Assembly: GCA_024223125.1 (NCBI GenBank) | Contig: JAAEOP010000545.1 | Location: 1-23,914, forward strand | Origin: Chloroflexota bacterium | Lineage (GTDB): Bacteria; Chloroflexota; Anaerolineae; Promineifilales; Promineifilaceae | Length of the DNA stretch: 23,914 nt | Direction of reading: 5' to 3' | Shown here: piece by piece, positions 22,389 through 23,914 of the stretch | Layout of the letters: every line of letters begins with the position of its first letter | Position numbering within the stretch: the first letter of the stretch is position 1 | Notes under the pieces: generated by a model | Told to the model about the DNA's origin: nothing | Database searches by the model: none | The model's input: only the letters and a program-made list of their open reading frames with translations | Program-made: the position numbers and the translations under genes

Positions 22389-22645
22389 GTTTCAACCCCT
22401 CAGGAAATGACGGCCGTACCAACATCACGAGGATGCCACCTTTGAACTGGTATCAGAAGGTTTCAACCCCTCTCAGGAAATGACGGCCGTACCAACGGTA
22501 CGGCACGCTTAACGCTGCGGGGATCATCCCCTAGTTTCAACCCCTCTCAGGAAATGACGGCCGTACCAACTGGGGGTACCCTGTCAAACTTTGGGTGGTC
22601 AGTGAAAAGTTTCAACCCCTCTCAGGAAATGACGGCCGTACCAAC
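22389..22645 (-). CRISPR. CRISPR array, four repeats and three spacers, transcribed leftward
   Basis: Repeats lie at 22389-22423 (35 nt), 22460-22496, 22534-22570 and 22609-22645 (37 nt each). On the plus strand each starts GTTTCAACCCCT and ends GACGGCCGTACCAAC. The three full copies are identical; the leftmost lacks two bases of the CTCT stretch. Spacers are 36, 37 and 38 nt and unrelated to each other. On the minus strand the repeat ends in GTTGAAAC, the usual 3' end that becomes the crRNA 5' tag in many type I and type III systems. That, the degenerate leftmost repeat (old end) and a TATAAT to the right all place the leader at 22646 and beyond. No cas gene is in the window. The repeat contains ACGGCCGT. 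Confidence 0.95.
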
Positions 22646-22994
22646 TCTAGTTATCCACAGTGGGAACCGACCAGCCATATTATACCATTTTTGGGCTGGT
22701 TGTGGGCAAATTGCGCCATTTGATCCTTGAATTGTGACTGATAATCGTTCATTCTGTCCCACCGACCTTGCTTTTCCGAGGGTCTTCATTCATAACCGGT
22801 AAAACCGCCATATCTTATCTCCCATTAATGTTTGGTTCAGTGATCGAATCGCTCGTTTTCGTGCTTAATCGCGCTCAATTGGCCTCAATTGCTATTTCCG
22901 AGGGTCGCACCCCTTTTTAGGCGTTATTTTCCCTTTGTTTTATCCCTTTTCATCTGCTACATTGCCCTCAAAAATCTTGGTCTCAGACTCATTT
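22646..22994 (-). promoter_or_regulatory. CRISPR leader region and 5' region of the right-edge gene
   Basis: 349 bp without a gene. On the minus strand TGGTATAAT (22679-22687) is an extended -10 with TTGCCC 19 nt upstream. It would start a transcript near 22672, about 27 nt before the newest repeat. An inverted repeat ACCAGCC/GGCTGGT (22670-22676, 22694-22700) surrounds the -10. The motif TTTCCGAGGGTC occurs twice, at 22773-22784 and 22895-22906, and CTCAATTG is duplicated near 22874-22890. These are candidate leader or adaptation elements, or binding sites shared with the rightward gene. Confidence 0.55.
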
Positions 22995-23914
22995 ATGCTT
23001 GCTGAAATAATTCAACCAACGGTCAAAACCGTCACTGCCCAGTCAGACGAACCACCGCATCCGGTTACACCTTACTCTCTAACCTTGACGCTGGCTTATC
23101 TCCACTATTATACCCCAAAACGGCTGTCAAATGGCCGTTTGATGGCCGCCAAACATCTACGGGCGCTGGCCGATTGGATTGGGCAGCCAGCGCCCCGATT
23201 ACGTTCCATCCGCCGCCACAAACCGCTGGCTGCCCATATGGCGCTCCTGCACACGGCCGGTTTCCTGGCCCCATCGGGCGCTGCCTTCACCCCCCAGCCC
23301 ACCGTTACTGCCTGGTTACATAGTCCCTTTCCTGATATTGTCTGCCCGCTCTTACAGGCCATAGAAAACAGAAATAGCTGGCACAAGACGCTCCACACTT
23401 TAGGCTTGCAAGACAGTCTGCCTGAAGATTACACCGTTTACCTGCAACAATCGTTGACGCGCCAACTTCAAGCCCGACCGGTAGCCGCAGCCCAGGCTGC
23501 CATTTGGCTAGATGATCATGATAAAAGCTGGCGACTCCTCCTGCCCCAAAACCTCCCTCTCTGGCTCCATTTCGATTGCCGTCAGCTTGGTATCTGGTCG
23601 CCAGGACAACCGTTAACCTGTACGCTGCTGACGATTGCGACGGCCGTGCAGCGCGGGTATGGGCGTCGCGTCATCCAATGGCTCTTGGAAACGGCCGTCC
23701 AACAACCTTTATCTCCAGCCAGGCAAATTCAACTAAACCAATGGAGCCGAAACGCCCACACTTACCGCTTGCAAACCGTCCACTTACTCGCCACTGCCCA
23801 GGCTGGGCAAATGGCCTCGTTACTACGAAAAAAGCGGCTGCGCCAGGCCGTTATTGAGCAAATATCCCCCCGTCACGCCATCGTCACGGCGAATATGGCT
23901 GGCAGGCTGGAAAA
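22995..23914 (+). CDS. Large unknown protein, 3'-truncated by the window edge
   Basis: An open frame from the ATG at 22995 to the last base, at least 306 residues, with no stop. It uses the ACGGCCGT octamer as codons (TAV). The composition is that of a soluble, basic and Leu/Gln-rich protein. The N-terminal part (YSLTLTLAYLHYYTPKRL, and GFLAPSGAAFTPQPTVTAWL) looks like winged-helix segments. The later part (TLLTIATAVQRGYGRRVIQW, LNQWSRNAHTYRLQTVHLLA and SPRHAIVTANMAG) resembles, by eye, the helicase-associated region (Helicase_C_3 type) found in Chloroflexota and actinobacterial proteins. I see no Cas6, Cas1 or other cas motif. It is divergent from the CRISPR array and shares its 349-bp upstream region. 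The product is uncertain. Confidence 0.6.
   Translation, partial: MLAEIIQPTVKTVTAQSDEPPHPVTPYSLTLTLAYLHYYTPKRLSNGRLMAAKHLRALADWIGQPAPRLRSIRRHKPLAAHMALLHTAGFLAPSGAAFTPQPTVTAWLHSPFPDIVCPLLQAIENRNSWHKTLHTLGLQDSLPEDYTVYLQQSLTRQLQARPVAAAQAAIWLDDHDKSWRLLLPQNLPLWLHFDCRQLGIWSPGQPLTCTLLTIATAVQRGYGRRVIQWLLETAVQQPLSPARQIQLNQWSRNAHTYRLQTVHLLATAQAGQMASLLRKKRLRQAVIEQISPRHAIVTANMAGRLE

Noticed and set aside
22995..23914. Right-edge gene as Cas6 or another cas gene
   Set aside because: No glycine-rich Cas6 loop, ferredoxin-like pattern or other cas motif could be found; the later half resembles helicase-associated regions instead.

Overview
This 23.9 kb window is bacterial chromosome of roughly 50% GC. It carries a dense core-type gene set interrupted by accessory relics. 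The gene content (TPR-CdaA-CdaR-Der operon, GAF kinase with an ANTAR regulator, GDPD, RNase D, a right-edge protein resembling the helicase-associated regions common in Chloroflexota) would fit an uncultured Anaerolineae-like Chloroflexota. That placement is inference; there is no rRNA or taxonomic marker here. The clearest genome signature is the palindrome ACGGCCGT. I counted about 49 copies by eye, in genes, in intergenic DNA and inside the CRISPR repeat, against well under one expected by chance.

Left part (1-5488, + strand): a tightly packed operon of a 5'-truncated TPR protein, the diadenylate cyclase CdaA, its YbbR-domain partner CdaR and the ribosome-assembly GTPase Der. CdaA/CdaR and CdaR/Der overlap as ATGA. 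The CdaR tail has been lengthened by two small palindromic elements, each adding exactly 102 bp (34 codons) and each flanked by direct repeats. From 5537 to 6587 (- strand) lies a chimeric relic: a decayed secreted propeller-type gene fused to a Uma2-type endonuclease that lacks its N-terminus.

Middle (6833-16129): a signalling cluster of a GAF-GAF-HisKA_2 kinase, a receiver joined to a degenerate GGDEF domain, and a receiver-ANTAR RNA-binding regulator. It is followed by a glycosyltransferase remnant, an unlisted 35-residue membrane protein, a CefD-like PLP enzyme, trxB with a structured 5' leader, a small TPR protein, a membrane-anchored HExxH protein, an NAD-dependent sugar epimerase and tRNA-Leu(GAG) with a strong terminator.

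Right part (16170-23914): GDPD, a lipoprotein glycoside hydrolase, and an RNA-processing pair (RNase D, then a beta-CASP nuclease). Beyond them is an accessory region: two 79-bp Rhs/YD-repeat relics flank a DUF433/PIN-like toxin-antitoxin pair, then come a four-repeat CRISPR array whose leader and promoter lie on its right side (transcribed leftward), and the start of a large unknown protein running off the window. No cas gene is visible. Several genes have a -10 box only 6-9 nt before the start codon, which suggests leaderless transcripts.
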